Part shown: piece after piece, positions 1 through 7,943 of the stretch
Position numbering within the stretch: the stretch's first letter is position 1
Layout of the letters: each line of letters opens with the position of its first letter
Source of the DNA: Robertmurraya dakarensis
GTDB taxonomy: Bacteria > Bacillota > Bacilli > Bacillales > Cytobacillaceae
Assembly (NCBI RefSeq): GCF_900156875.1
Contig: NZ_LT707409.1
Location: 1,037,789 to 1,101,788 of the forward strand
Direction: 5' to 3'
DNA: 64,000 bases
Program-made: the position numbers and the translations under genes
The notes under the pieces: generated by a model
Told to the model about the DNA's origin: nothing
Databases searched by the model: none
Seen by the model: the letters and a program-made list of their open reading frames with translations, nothing else

Positions 1-175
1 AAGCCCAGTGGTAATATGTCAAGCACTAAAATTCAATGAATTGGAAATTAATATTGTCTTTCATTGAAAAGTGTTTAAAAAAGAGTATACCTAATAAACC
101 TCACACTATTTTCAATTTTTTACCAATACTTTCAAGTGTGAAGCTGGGTGTTTGAAAGGGTGTGAATGAGAAGTT

Positions 176-1420
176 TTAATCTCTCCTTTCGGGTGGTGTG
201 TACAACTGATTGGTGCGTAGTAGCGAAAACACCAATCGTACCAGTTTTCTTGCGGTTAAGACGAGAGCGCGTTTGTGTTTATGTTTTGGAACTTCATCGT
301 ACTTCTTTGTGTAAAAAGCTTTATATTCAGAGTCGTACTTTCGGATCTTATCGGCAGCTTGAATAAGGTAGTAACGCAGGTATTTATTACCTGTCCTCAT
401 TCTAGCCGTTTCCTGGGATTCGAATTCGCCTGATTGGTTCTGGTTCCATACCAAACCTGCATATTTCGCTAAGGCATGATGATCTTTAAATCGCTTTATA
501 TCGCTAATTTCAGCTATCAACCCTGCCGCATAAACGTCTCCAATTCCTTTTACAGACGTTAGGGTTTGCGGTATGCCTTTCATTAACTTGGCAATTTCTT
601 TATCCAGACGCTTTACCTGTGACTCGATATGTTGAATGGTACTTAAAGTAACAGACATCGAAATATTTACGGGGTCCTGCATAGCCTTATTCAGCCGGTA
701 AGATGATCTAGCCAACTTTTGAAGGTATTTTGCGATTTCCTCTGGCTTTTCAAATCGGTTTTTTCCTTTATCTTGCAGGAACTCGACGAGTTCCTCGAGG
801 CTCATTTCAGCGATCGTTTCGGGCTCTAGTTCCTCCATGACAGCCATACTCGTAGCTCCGAATTTATCTGAAAATGGATTATCCTGTCTCAGTCCACTGA
901 ACTTTAAAAAGAGCTGGTTAAGGAAATACGTTTTATTTCGGGCAATCTCCCGCATAAAATGAAACCTTGTTCGCGTTAAGCGCTGAAGAGCTTCATATTG
1001 TATGGCATCTTTCATTTGGGCTGGCAGTCGGCCAAAGCGCAAGTGGTCAGCGATGACCCAGGCATCTATGCGATCGTTTTTTACAAGAGAATCATACCCT
1101 TTTTTGAAACGAGCGACTTTTCTCGCATTTAGTACGTAGATAGAGGCTTGAAACTTAGGTTCATAGCCTTTCATTTGGTCTTGTAGATAATGGGCAAGGT
1201 GCCAACTGTAAAGATCAGTGGCTTCCATCCCAATCTTCAATTGGTTGGCCTGACTTTTTTCCGCAGTTTCTAGCATTCGTTTGATCAGGGTTTCGGCCCC
1301 GGTTTGATCATTAGAAACAGAAAAGTCGGCGAGTGTGGACCCGTCCTCCTTCATGAAATGGACATGATGGGACTTCAAGCTTACATCTACACCAACAAGC
1401 ATTTGTGACATACCAATCAC
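176..1420 (-). CDS. IS110-family transposase (DEDD recombinase)
   Basis: A 414-residue transposase that would act in the cytoplasm on its own element. The N-terminal half carries the RuvC-like DEDD acidic residues: Asp in GVDVS near residue 12, Glu in GMEATDLY near residue 84, and the Asp pair in NDRIDAW near residue 135. The C-terminal half is the Transposase_20 domain, with a helix-hairpin-helix-like stretch (SVKGIGDVYAAGLIAEI) followed by the region that holds the catalytic serine in IS110 enzymes. Length is normal for the family and there is no internal stop, so the gene looks intact. ATG at 1420 was taken from the reading frame, but a second ATG four codons in (1408) is equally plausible. 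Family assignment is confident; activity is not shown. Confidence 0.93.
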   Translation of the reverse strand: MIGMSQMLVGVDVSLKSHHVHFMKEDGSTLADFSVSNDQTGAETLIKRMLETAEKSQANQLKIGMEATDLYSWHLAHYLQDQMKGYEPKFQASIYVLNARKVARFKKGYDSLVKNDRIDAWVIADHLRFGRLPAQMKDAIQYEALQRLTRTRFHFMREIARNKTYFLNQLFLKFSGLRQDNPFSDKFGATSMAVMEELEPETIAEMSLEELVEFLQDKGKNRFEKPEEIAKYLQKLARSSYRLNKAMQDPVNISMSVTLSTIQHIESQVKRLDKEIAKLMKGIPQTLTSVKGIGDVYAAGLIAEISDIKRFKDHHALAKYAGLVWNQNQSGEFESQETARMRTGNKYLRYYLIQAADKIRKYDSEYKAFYTKKYDEVPKHKHKRALVLTARKLVRLVFSLLRTNQLYTPPERRD

Positions 1421-1560
1421 CTCCAGTATGTAAGTTAATCAAGAACGTTCAGACCTGGGTGCCCACGGGAATCATCGATGTCTTCCTCGTCATCAGCACT
1501 CAAAGAAAAGAAGTCCATCATGAGCGCTACACTCACTTCTTTTACGGCGGCGCAACCAGT
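1421..1560 (-). ncRNA. Candidate IS110 bridge-RNA region (LE leader)
   Basis: The non-coding DNA just upstream of the transposase start is where IS110-group elements encode their guide (bridge) RNA. A 9-bp perfect inverted repeat (aaaagaagt at 1506-1514, acttctttt at 1535-1543) encloses a 20-nt loop, and the region is more GC-rich than its surroundings. I could not assign target-binding or donor-binding loops. This is inference from family knowledge plus one visible stem. Confidence 0.3.
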
Positions 1561-1591
1561 GGTTAGACCTTCAATAATGAACCATGGGTAG

Positions 1592-1714
1592 CAGGCTTAT
1601 GAAGCAGTACACCAAAGTGTCCGCAAGGGGGAGAAGCAATATCCTGATACGATCCTGTCGGTTCCATTGTCCCATGAGCAGGTCTATGAACGCTATAAAA
1701 AAATGACGGAGTAA
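1592..1714 (+). pseudogene. C-terminal remnant of an unidentified gene
   Basis: An open stretch of 40 codons ending in TAA at 1712-1714 and preceded by an in-frame TAG at 1589, with no start codon or ribosome binding site. The peptide reads like the tail of a normal soluble protein (…ILSVPLSHEQVYERYKKMTE). I do not recognise the family. Its abrupt left edge next to the IS110 element suggests that insertion or a linked deletion removed the rest of the gene. Confidence 0.35.
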
Positions 1715-1849
1715 AACGCTGGAGCTTCCTCCATTCTCCGCCATTTCTCGATATTCAGTTAAAGGCATTTCAAAGAAGCAGTAGGGAAACTATCCCCCTG
1801 CGAAATAAGAACAACACATTAATCTATTATTGATAGTTTGAACTTTACC

Positions 1850-1913
1850 TCGGCTTCCCCATCAGGTGGGTGAAACAAGGGTAAAACTAAAATATTTAAG
1901 ATGGGGAAGCCGA
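1850..1913. repeat. 14-bp perfect inverted repeat upstream of rbsD
   Basis: tcggcttccccatc at 1850-1863 is exactly complementary to gatggggaagccga at 1900-1913, with a 36-nt loop between. There is no T-run after the right arm, so it is not a standard terminator. It could be a leader structure of the rbs operon, an operator, or ends of a small relic element. The 1715-2025 interval holds nothing else I can identify; no catabolite-repression (cre) site was seen. Confidence 0.5.
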
Positions 1914-2025
1914 AAGGCTAACCTTGATAACCTATAGGAATCTAGAGTGAATTTTAGAGGATCCGGATCAACTGGAAATTCTTCTAGAAAGAGCTCTTAC
2001 TAGTACTATACGAGGGGGGAGAGTA

Positions 2026-2421
2026 ATGAAAAAGCATGGTATTTTAAATAGTCCCATCGCAAACGTGTTATCTTCCTTAGGTCATACAGATACGATTGTC
2101 ATTGCGGATTGTGGACTGCCGATCCCTGATGGTGTGCAAAGAATCGATGTATCGCTGAAAAAAGGCTTTCCAAGTTTCTATGAAACTCTTGAAATTATTT
2201 TGGAAGATATGGAAGTAGAGAAAATTACGCTTGCTCATGAGATTAAGGAAAAGAATGCCCCTTTACATGAGAAGCTGCAAGAAACATTTGCAACAACTGA
2301 CGCCGACTATGTCTCTCATGAAGAGTTTAAAGCTTTAACGAAAAATGCGAAGGCGATTATTCGTACGGGAGAAATCACCCCTTATGCGAATATCATTCTC
2401 CATTCTGGGGTGATTTTCTAA
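2026..2421 (+). CDS. rbsD: D-ribose pyranase RbsD
   Basis: Converts beta-pyranose ribose to the furanose form used after uptake. The 131-residue length is typical. His20 in [19 protein letters not shown] matches the catalytic histidine of RbsD, and the C-terminal [19 protein letters not shown] is the standard family ending. A strong ribosome binding site (gaggggggaga) precedes ATG 2026. The last base of the stop codon is the first base of rbsA, indicating translational coupling. In Bacillus subtilis the order is rbsR-K-D-A-C-B; here rbsR and rbsK are absent and an IS110 element and gene remnant lie upstream instead, so the native promoter and repressor may have been lost or moved. Confidence 0.97.
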   Translation: MKKHGILNSPIANVLSSLGHTDTIVIADCGLPIPDGVQRIDVSLKKGFPSFYETLEIILEDMEVEKITLAHEIKEKNAPLHEKLQETFATTDADYVSHEEFKALTKNAKAIIRTGEITPYANIILHSGVIF

Positions 2422-3938
2422 TGAACAAACAAGCGCTAGTAGAAATGAAGGGCATTAGTAAGGCATTTTCAGGAAACCAAGTTTTAACCAATGTTGATTT
2501 CGATTTATTGCCTGGAGAGATTCATGCCTTGATGGGTGAAAATGGTGCAGGAAAATCAACCATGATGAAAATCTTGACAGGAATATACGAACGAGATACC
2601 GGGACTGTTTTTAGCAAAGGACAAGAAGTCCAATTCAAGGATGCCAAAGAAGCGGAAAAAGCCGGGATTGCAGTTATCCACCAAGAATTAAATATTATTC
2701 CTTACTTAACGGTAACGGAAAATATGTTTCTTGGAAAAGAGCTGACTGTTGGAAAAACAGGAATTCTCCGTATGGCGGAAATGAAGAAAAAGACGGAAGA
2801 ATATTTAAGCCGCTTAGGGATTGATATTGATCCGAATATCGAAGCTAGAGAACTATCTGTCGGACAGCAGCAAATGATTGAAATCGCGCGCGCAATCGCA
2901 GCAGATACAGATGTACTAATTATGGATGAACCAACAGCTGCTTTAACGGACCGTGAAATTGAAGCCTTATTTAAGGTAATGCGCGGCTTGCAAGAGCAAG
3001 GGGTAGGGATTGTCTATATCTCTCACCGAATGGAAGAGATTTTTAAAATGTGTGATCGCATCTCTGTATTGCGTGACGGTGAATATATCGGAACGAAAGT
3101 GATTAAAGAAACAAATTTTGAAGAGATTGTCAAAATGATGGTAGGCCGTGATATTGGCGAAAGGTACCCAGAACGACATGTGGAACTTGGTCCTGAACGA
3201 ATTCGTGTGGACAAGCTAAGCCATGAGAAAAAATTCCGTGACGTCAGCTTCTCTGTACACCAAGGAGAGATTCTCGGAGTGTCTGGTTTAATGGGGGCTG
3301 GACGAACTGAAATTATGGAAACCATTTTTGGTTCAAGAAAAAAGTCTAGCGGTGAGATCTGGATTGATGAGAAGCAAGTGAATATCCGCAATCCTTATGA
3401 TGCCATCCAATTAGGAATCGGTTTTATCACAGAGGACCGTAAAGATGAAGGACTTGTCCTTGACCTTTCCGTAAGAGAAAACATTTCTCTTACCAATTTA
3501 AAGCGTATTTCCAGCCAATCGGTGATATCAAAAACAAAAGAAACAGAGCTTGTGTCAAAGATGATTGAAAAGCTTCGCGTGAAAACCAGCGGTTCTGAAC
3601 AAAGTGTGAAATCACTGAGCGGTGGTAATCAGCAGAAGGTCGTAATCGGAAAGTGGTTAGGGATAGATCCGAAAATATTAATTCTTGATGAACCAACAAG
3701 AGGGGTAGACGTTGGGGCGAAAAAAGAAATCTATCAAATTATGAATGAACTTACCGAACGTGGAGTCGCCATCATTATGGTGTCATCTGATCTTCCGGAA
3801 ATTCTCGGAATGAGTGATCGAATCCTAGTCGTCCACGAAGGTAAGGCCACAGCAATCCTTGACCGTCAAGACGCGAATCAAGAAATCATTATGCAAGCGG
3901 CAACGGGAGGTAACTCACATGAAAAATCAGGCTCTTAG
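2421..3938 (+). CDS. rbsA: Ribose ABC transporter ATP-binding protein RbsA
   Basis: A 505-residue double-cassette ATPase that powers sugar import at the inner face of the membrane. The first cassette has Walker [10 protein letters not shown], signature LSVGQQQ and Walker [12 protein letters not shown]. The second has the degenerate P-loop GLMGAGRTE usual for this class, signature LSGGNQQK and [12 protein letters not shown]. Length and domain order match RbsA/MglA-type CUT2 ATPases. The gene overlaps rbsD by one base and its 3' end overlaps the start of rbsC, so the operon is tightly coupled. Confidence 0.97.
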   Translation: MNKQALVEMKGISKAFSGNQVLTNVDFDLLPGEIHALMGENGAGKSTMMKILTGIYERDTGTVFSKGQEVQFKDAKEAEKAGIAVIHQELNIIPYLTVTENMFLGKELTVGKTGILRMAEMKKKTEEYLSRLGIDIDPNIEARELSVGQQQMIEIARAIAADTDVLIMDEPTAALTDREIEALFKVMRGLQEQGVGIVYISHRMEEIFKMCDRISVLRDGEYIGTKVIKETNFEEIVKMMVGRDIGERYPERHVELGPERIRVDKLSHEKKFRDVSFSVHQGEILGVSGLMGAGRTEIMETIFGSRKKSSGEIWIDEKQVNIRNPYDAIQLGIGFITEDRKDEGLVLDLSVRENISLTNLKRISSQSVISKTKETELVSKMIEKLRVKTSGSEQSVKSLSGGNQQKVVIGKWLGIDPKILILDEPTRGVDVGAKKEIYQIMNELTERGVAIIMVSSDLPEILGMSDRILVVHEGKATAILDRQDANQEIIMQAATGGNSHEKSGS

Positions 3939-4860
3939 TCAAACGGTTCAGAAGTTAGGTCCATTATTAGGTTTAGGCGCGATTGTAATCATTTTGTCTA
4001 TCTTAAGTCCAAACTTTCTAGAACTAAACAACTTACTAAATTTATTGCGGCAAGTTTCAATTAATGCGTTAATCGCATTTGGAATGACCTTTGTTATTTT
4101 AACCGGCGGAATTGATTTATCCGTTGGATCGATGCTCGCATTAGGGGCAGCGCTTACAGCTGGTATGTTATCAAGCGGGTTTGACCCTATCCTAGCTATT
4201 CTGTTAGGTTTGATGGCAGGGGCAATTATGGGTGCACTGAACGGTTTTATTATTACCAAAGGGAAAGTTGCTCCTTTTATTGCAACTCTAGCAACAATGA
4301 CGATTTTCCGCGGTCTAACACTTGTGTACACTGAAGGCCGTCCTATTACTGGTCTTGGAGAGAGCGTTGCCTTTGAATTAATGGGTCGCGGTTATTTCTT
4401 CGGAATACCAGTTCCTGTAGTACTAATGATTATTTCTTATGGTGTTCTCTATTTTATTCTGAAAAAGACAACTTTTGGCCGCCGCGTTTATGCAATTGGC
4501 GGAAATGAGGAAGCATCACGTCTATCTGGTATTAAGGTCGATCGAGTGAAGGTAGCGATTTACTCTATTACTGGGATGCTGTCGGTTTTAGCAGGGATCA
4601 TCTTAACATCACGCCTGAATTCTGCACAGCCAACCGCAGGTGTCTCGTATGAATTGGATGCCATTGCAGCGGTAGTGCTTGGTGGTACAAGTCTTTCTGG
4701 AGGACGCGGATGGATTTTTGGAACATTTGTAGGCGCTCTCATCATTGGAGTATTAAATAACGGTCTTAACTTATTAGATGTTTCATCATTCTATCAACAG
4801 GTGGTTAAAGGTGGAGTTATTCTACTAGCTGTTATTCTTGATAGAAAAAAGGCGTCATAA
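3919..4860 (+). CDS. rbsC: Ribose ABC transporter permease RbsC
   Basis: A 313-residue polytopic permease of the CUT2 (BPD_transp_2) family, with about eight to ten hydrophobic segments and the family blocks [18 protein letters not shown] and [14 protein letters not shown]. The open frame extends further upstream, but ATG 3919 is chosen because gggagg sits at the right distance (3905-3910) and the product then starts with a normal RbsC N-terminus. The gene overlaps the last 20 bases of rbsA. It pairs with RbsA as the membrane channel of the importer. Confidence 0.96.
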   Translation: MKNQALSQTVQKLGPLLGLGAIVIILSILSPNFLELNNLLNLLRQVSINALIAFGMTFVILTGGIDLSVGSMLALGAALTAGMLSSGFDPILAILLGLMAGAIMGALNGFIITKGKVAPFIATLATMTIFRGLTLVYTEGRPITGLGESVAFELMGRGYFFGIPVPVVLMIISYGVLYFILKKTTFGRRVYAIGGNEEASRLSGIKVDRVKVAIYSITGMLSVLAGIILTSRLNSAQPTAGVSYELDAIAAVVLGGTSLSGGRGWIFGTFVGALIIGVLNNGLNLLDVSSFYQQVVKGGVILLAVILDRKKAS

Positions 4861-4939
4861 CACATTGAAATGCCCTTCTCCGTAAACAATACGTGGAAGA
4901 TCATTAATAAAAATTAATTTATTATTAGGGGGATTTATC

Positions 4940-5878
4940 ATGAAAAAGTGGTTACAAGCTTTCCTTTTTGTAGCATTAAGTGCCATCCTTTTAGCCGGCT
5001 GTTCAACAGAGGCTCCAGGATCTAATTCAGACAGTGAAGGAGAAGCTTCAGATAGCAGTGAAGGAAGCGCTAAAATTGGACTTTCCATTTCAACTCTGAA
5101 TAATCCATTTTTCGTAACATTAAAGGATGGAGCTGAAGCAGAAGCTGAAAAGCAAGGAATTGAATTAACAGTAGTTGATGCACAAAACGATCCAGCGAAA
5201 CAAGTTAGTGATATTGAAGATTTAATTCAACAAGGTGTCGATGTTCTTTTAATCAATCCAGCTGACTCTGCTGCGATCGCATCAGCAGTAGAATCTGCGA
5301 ACAATGCTGGTATCCCTGTTATTACGGTTGACCGCAGTGCAGAAGGTGGAGAAGTTGTAGCTCATATTGCTTCTGATAACGTAGCAGGTGGAAAAATGGC
5401 TGGTGATTTCATTGTTGAGCAATTAGGCGGAGAAGGAAATATCGTTGAGCTAGAAGGAATTCCAGGTTCTTCTGCTGCACGTGAACGCGGAGAAGGTTTC
5501 CATTCAGCAGTTGATGGTGTAGAAGGTCTTGAAGTGGTAGCGAAGCAAGCAGCAGATTTTGACCGTGCAAAAGGGTTAACAACGATGGAAAATATCATTC
5601 AAAGCTCAAGCGATATCAAAGCTGTGTTTGCACACAATGATGAAATGGCACTAGGTGCTCTTCAAGCAATTGAAGCGGCTGGTTTAACTGATGTTCTTGT
5701 AGTTGGATTCGACGCAACTGAAGATGCAGTAAAAGCTGTAGAAGAAGGCCGTATGCAAGCAACAGTAGCTCAAAAGCCGACAGTAATTGGTGAAACAGCA
5801 GTAGCAACAGCTGTAAAACTTTCAAATGGTGAAGAAGTGGAAGCATTTATTCCAGTAGAGCTTGAATTAGTAAAATAA
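4940..5878 (+). CDS. rbsB: Ribose-binding lipoprotein RbsB
   Basis: A 312-residue periplasmic-binding-protein-like lipoprotein that captures ribose outside the cell and delivers it to RbsAC. The signal peptide ends in a lipobox LLAGC (Cys near residue 21), followed by an acidic Ser/Glu-rich linker and a type I sugar-binding fold starting around residue 45 (KIGLSISTLNNPFF). DRSAEGGEVVAHIASDN and AVFAHNDEMALGALQAIEAA are characteristic. A gggggattt ribosome binding site precedes ATG 4940. It is the last gene of the operon and is followed by a rho-independent terminator. Confidence 0.96.
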   Translation: MKKWLQAFLFVALSAILLAGCSTEAPGSNSDSEGEASDSSEGSAKIGLSISTLNNPFFVTLKDGAEAEAEKQGIELTVVDAQNDPAKQVSDIEDLIQQGVDVLLINPADSAAIASAVESANNAGIPVITVDRSAEGGEVVAHIASDNVAGGKMAGDFIVEQLGGEGNIVELEGIPGSSAARERGEGFHSAVDGVEGLEVVAKQAADFDRAKGLTTMENIIQSSSDIKAVFAHNDEMALGALQAIEAAGLTDVLVVGFDATEDAVKAVEEGRMQATVAQKPTVIGETAVATAVKLSNGEEVEAFIPVELELVK

Positions 5879-5891
5879 TGATGTATGATTA

Positions 5892-5920
5892 CCCCGGTCT
5901 TTTGGCCGGGGCTATTTATT
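5892..5920 (+). terminator. Terminator of the rbs operon
   Basis: GC-rich hairpin ccccgg (5892-5897) with ccgggg (5906-5911), then ctatttatt, 13 bases after the rbsB stop. Confidence 0.8.
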
Positions 5921-5936
5921 ATAAAAATAGCCCTTG

Positions 5937-6353
5937 TCACTTAACCTCTCTTAAACCCTTCCCATCTAAAATTTCCTGAATTCCTTCCTGGCAGACGCCA
6001 TAAGACCGCCACGAACAAGTTTCACAGACGTGAAGAATATCAGAAGGGTTGATATGTTTTTGGATGTGGTCCTCAATGTCCTTCCATGTGAGGATATCAC
6101 CGACTTTAAGGTTCATTTTTTTTAAAATAGCAGCATCTCTAGCATAGATATTTTCATTTTCACAATGGTATTCGCCCGAGTTCGGGTATTTCTCACACAG
6201 TTTATCTGGTCCATTAACAATTTGAACCCATGTCTCTGGATGATTTCTTAATGTTTGATGCCAAGCTGTCATATTTTCAACATATTCCTTTGAATAGCCC
6301 ATTCCTCGATACCCAGGCAGGCAAAAAAGGTGATGTCCACGCAATTTTAACAT
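5937..6353 (-). CDS. DUF1284 domain protein, cysteine-rich
   Basis: A 138-residue soluble protein of the DUF1284 family, opening with LKLRGHHLFCLPGYRGMGYS. Seven cysteines are spread as FC near residue 11, CEKYPNSGEYHC in the middle and CETCSWRSYGVC near the C-terminus; the family has been suggested to bind an iron-sulfur cluster or metal, which is not shown here. ATG 6353 is chosen over the upstream ATG at 6371 because gagggg lies just ahead of it. No functional partner is adjacent: it converges on rbsB and is followed on the other side by about 235 bp in which I see no gene. Confidence 0.85.
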   Translation of the reverse strand: MLKLRGHHLFCLPGYRGMGYSKEYVENMTAWHQTLRNHPETWVQIVNGPDKLCEKYPNSGEYHCENENIYARDAAILKKMNLKVGDILTWKDIEDHIQKHINPSDILHVCETCSWRSYGVCQEGIQEILDGKGLREVK

Positions 6354-6588
6354 AATTCGCCCCTCATACATGGATATTTGTTAACCTAAACTCATCTTCG
6401 GTTAACTACTTTCATCATATCATATTAAAGTTTATAAATTGGGAATTTTTTTAAAAAATAAGGGCTTGTATTGGAAGTGATGAATATCGAAGGTTTCATA
6501 AGCGAGCATCAAAGATACCATTTCATCACGCTAGGCATCGATGACGCTGCGGCGCTTTGGGTTATAAAAGGAATACTAGGATCTTGCA

Positions 6589-6783
6589 CTAGACATTATT
6601 TTTTCTCGCTTCTTGTAAAGCATCGATGGAAACTAGCTGCTTTTCCCCGTGGTTTCCCTGATTTGAAATAAGCGCCATACTTGACGTGTCCTCAATACTT
6701 TCAATCCATACTGGATCTCCATGATAGTGTACAGGGATTTCTTGATTAGAATTTAAAACTTCTTTGACACGGTTAAAATCCAT
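6589..6783 (-). CDS. sspH: H-type small acid-soluble spore protein (SspH-like)
   Basis: A 64-residue protein resembling the SspH family of minor spore core proteins: a start like MDFNRVKEVL, a central HYHGDPVWIESIEDTSSMALI matching the family NVTYNGTPVWI-type strand, and a C-terminal VSIDALQE. Such proteins are made in the forespore and packaged in the core. A good ribosome binding site (gaggtgat) precedes ATG 6783. No convincing SigG promoter could be read in the 227 bp up to the next gene. Confidence 0.75.
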   Translation of the reverse strand: MDFNRVKEVLNSNQEIPVHYHGDPVWIESIEDTSSMALISNQGNHGEKQLVSIDALQEARKNNV

Positions 6784-7010
6784 TTTTTTATCACCTCAAT
6801 ATATACTTTCCCCGAACAGCTGCTGTAAAATCATTTCAAAAATTAGCAATATGAGGCAGCATGAAACTTCCCATCTTCGTTTCGTACTGAGATGTGTGAC
6901 CCGGGTCTGAAAATAACCTTGGGTTGGACAGTTTAATGACTTTATTATCCAGAATAGAACCCTTCGCAAAAGCCATGATAGTTATTAGTAAAACAAAGGG
7001 AGTGAAGCAT

Positions 7011-7859
7011 GTGAAAAAAACTTGGGCAATTGCCGCATCTGCAGCATTATCACTAACTCTTGTTGGCTGCGGAGCTAATGATGATACCGCAATGAATAAC
7101 AATAACAACAACAACCAGAGTCAAGGTTTTAACACAGAGCAAGTCAGAACGAGAAATGTCAACAATAACAATAATAACAACCAAACTAACGATCGCAATC
7201 TTTCCGTTTCCGATCGAGCAGAGCTTCAGGTCGAGAGAATGAATGAAGTGGAAGAGGCTAACGTCATAATCTGGAACAATAACGCTTATGTAGCTGTCAG
7301 GCTAGCTAATCAGGGTGATAACAGAAACAATCGCAACGGTGGTATGAACGCTTCCGACGTTAACAATGGAGGGGACAATAACGGCAACGCTGTTGATCGT
7401 ACCCTTGATAACGGAGGAAATGCACTAAATAATGGGACTGTTAATCAATCTGACAACAGAAATGGGAATAACGGCATGATCGATGGACAAGGCGATGCTG
7501 GTAAGGGAAGTCAGCAAAACACAGGAAATAACAATAACTTGTTTGATGTAAACAATAACAATAACAATAATAACAACAATAATGAACAGAGCGGGGCTAC
7601 ACCAGATCACGTAACAACAGATTATGCCTCAAACTGGAACAACTACAGCCCTGTATCAAATGCTTTTGAGCAAAAAATTGCAGACAGAGTACGCCAAGCG
7701 GAAAATAAAATCCATAAAGTCTATGTTTCCAATAACCCTGATTTATACGGAAAAATGAGCACATACGCAGATGAACTCAGAACAAATGGAAACGGAAACG
7801 GGATCCTCGATGACTTTAATAATACAGTTAACAATTTCTTTGGAAGAAATAATGAATAA
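7011..7859 (+). CDS. YhcN/YlaJ-family spore lipoprotein, Asn-rich
   Basis: A 282-residue lipoprotein. The signal peptide ends with SLTLVGC (lipobox), and the C-terminal domain (from about residue 190: NNYSPVSNAFEQKIADRVRQAENKIHKVYVSNNPDLYGKM) is the YhcN/YlaJ sporulation domain found in forespore-membrane lipoproteins. Between them lie long asparagine tracts encoded by aac/aat runs, notably near 7540-7585, which are likely to be length-variable. GTG 7011 was chosen because aaaggga lies eight bases upstream and the product then begins directly with a signal peptide; the longer frame from 6924 would put the signal internally. A terminator follows immediately, then the large 52-bp repeat array. 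Confidence 0.88.
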   Translation: MKKTWAIAASAALSLTLVGCGANDDTAMNNNNNNNQSQGFNTEQVRTRNVNNNNNNNQTNDRNLSVSDRAELQVERMNEVEEANVIIWNNNAYVAVRLANQGDNRNNRNGGMNASDVNNGGDNNGNAVDRTLDNGGNALNNGTVNQSDNRNGNNGMIDGQGDAGKGSQQNTGNNNNLFDVNNNNNNNNNNNEQSGATPDHVTTDYASNWNNYSPVSNAFEQKIADRVRQAENKIHKVYVSNNPDLYGKMSTYADELRTNGNGNGILDDFNNTVNNFFGRNNE

Positions 7860-7877
7860 TTAACTAAAAAATAATCG

Positions 7878-7928
7878 CCCGTTTCCATGCAAAAGGCATT
7901 AGCTAAAGCAAGGAGACGGGTGGTTTTT
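7878..7928 (+). terminator. Terminator of the yhcN-like gene
   Basis: Stem cccgtttcc (7878-7886) with ggagacggg (7912-7920, one G-T pair), then tggttttt. The right arm and T-run (about 7903-7928) resemble part of a monomer of the adjacent array. Confidence 0.7.
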
Positions 7929-7943
7929 GATATTAAGGGATTT

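Larger units (their letters stand above)
130..1590 (-). mobile_element. IS110-family insertion sequence (ends approximate)
   Basis: One complete IS110-type transposase gene with short non-coding flanks. IS110 elements usually lack terminal inverted repeats and clear target duplications, and I see neither, so the ends given are estimates. The right limit is suggested by a gene remnant that begins abruptly near 1592. The element lies directly upstream of the ribose operon. Confidence 0.5.

Noticed and set aside
1940-2025. Open frame continuing upstream in phase with rbsD
   Set aside because: It has no start codon of its own and no family resemblance; the strong ribosome binding site supports ATG 2026 as the real start.
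6471-6671. 66-codon open frame between DUF1284 and sspH-like genes
   Set aside because: No ribosome binding site, overlaps the sspH-like gene antisense, and no recognisable domain.
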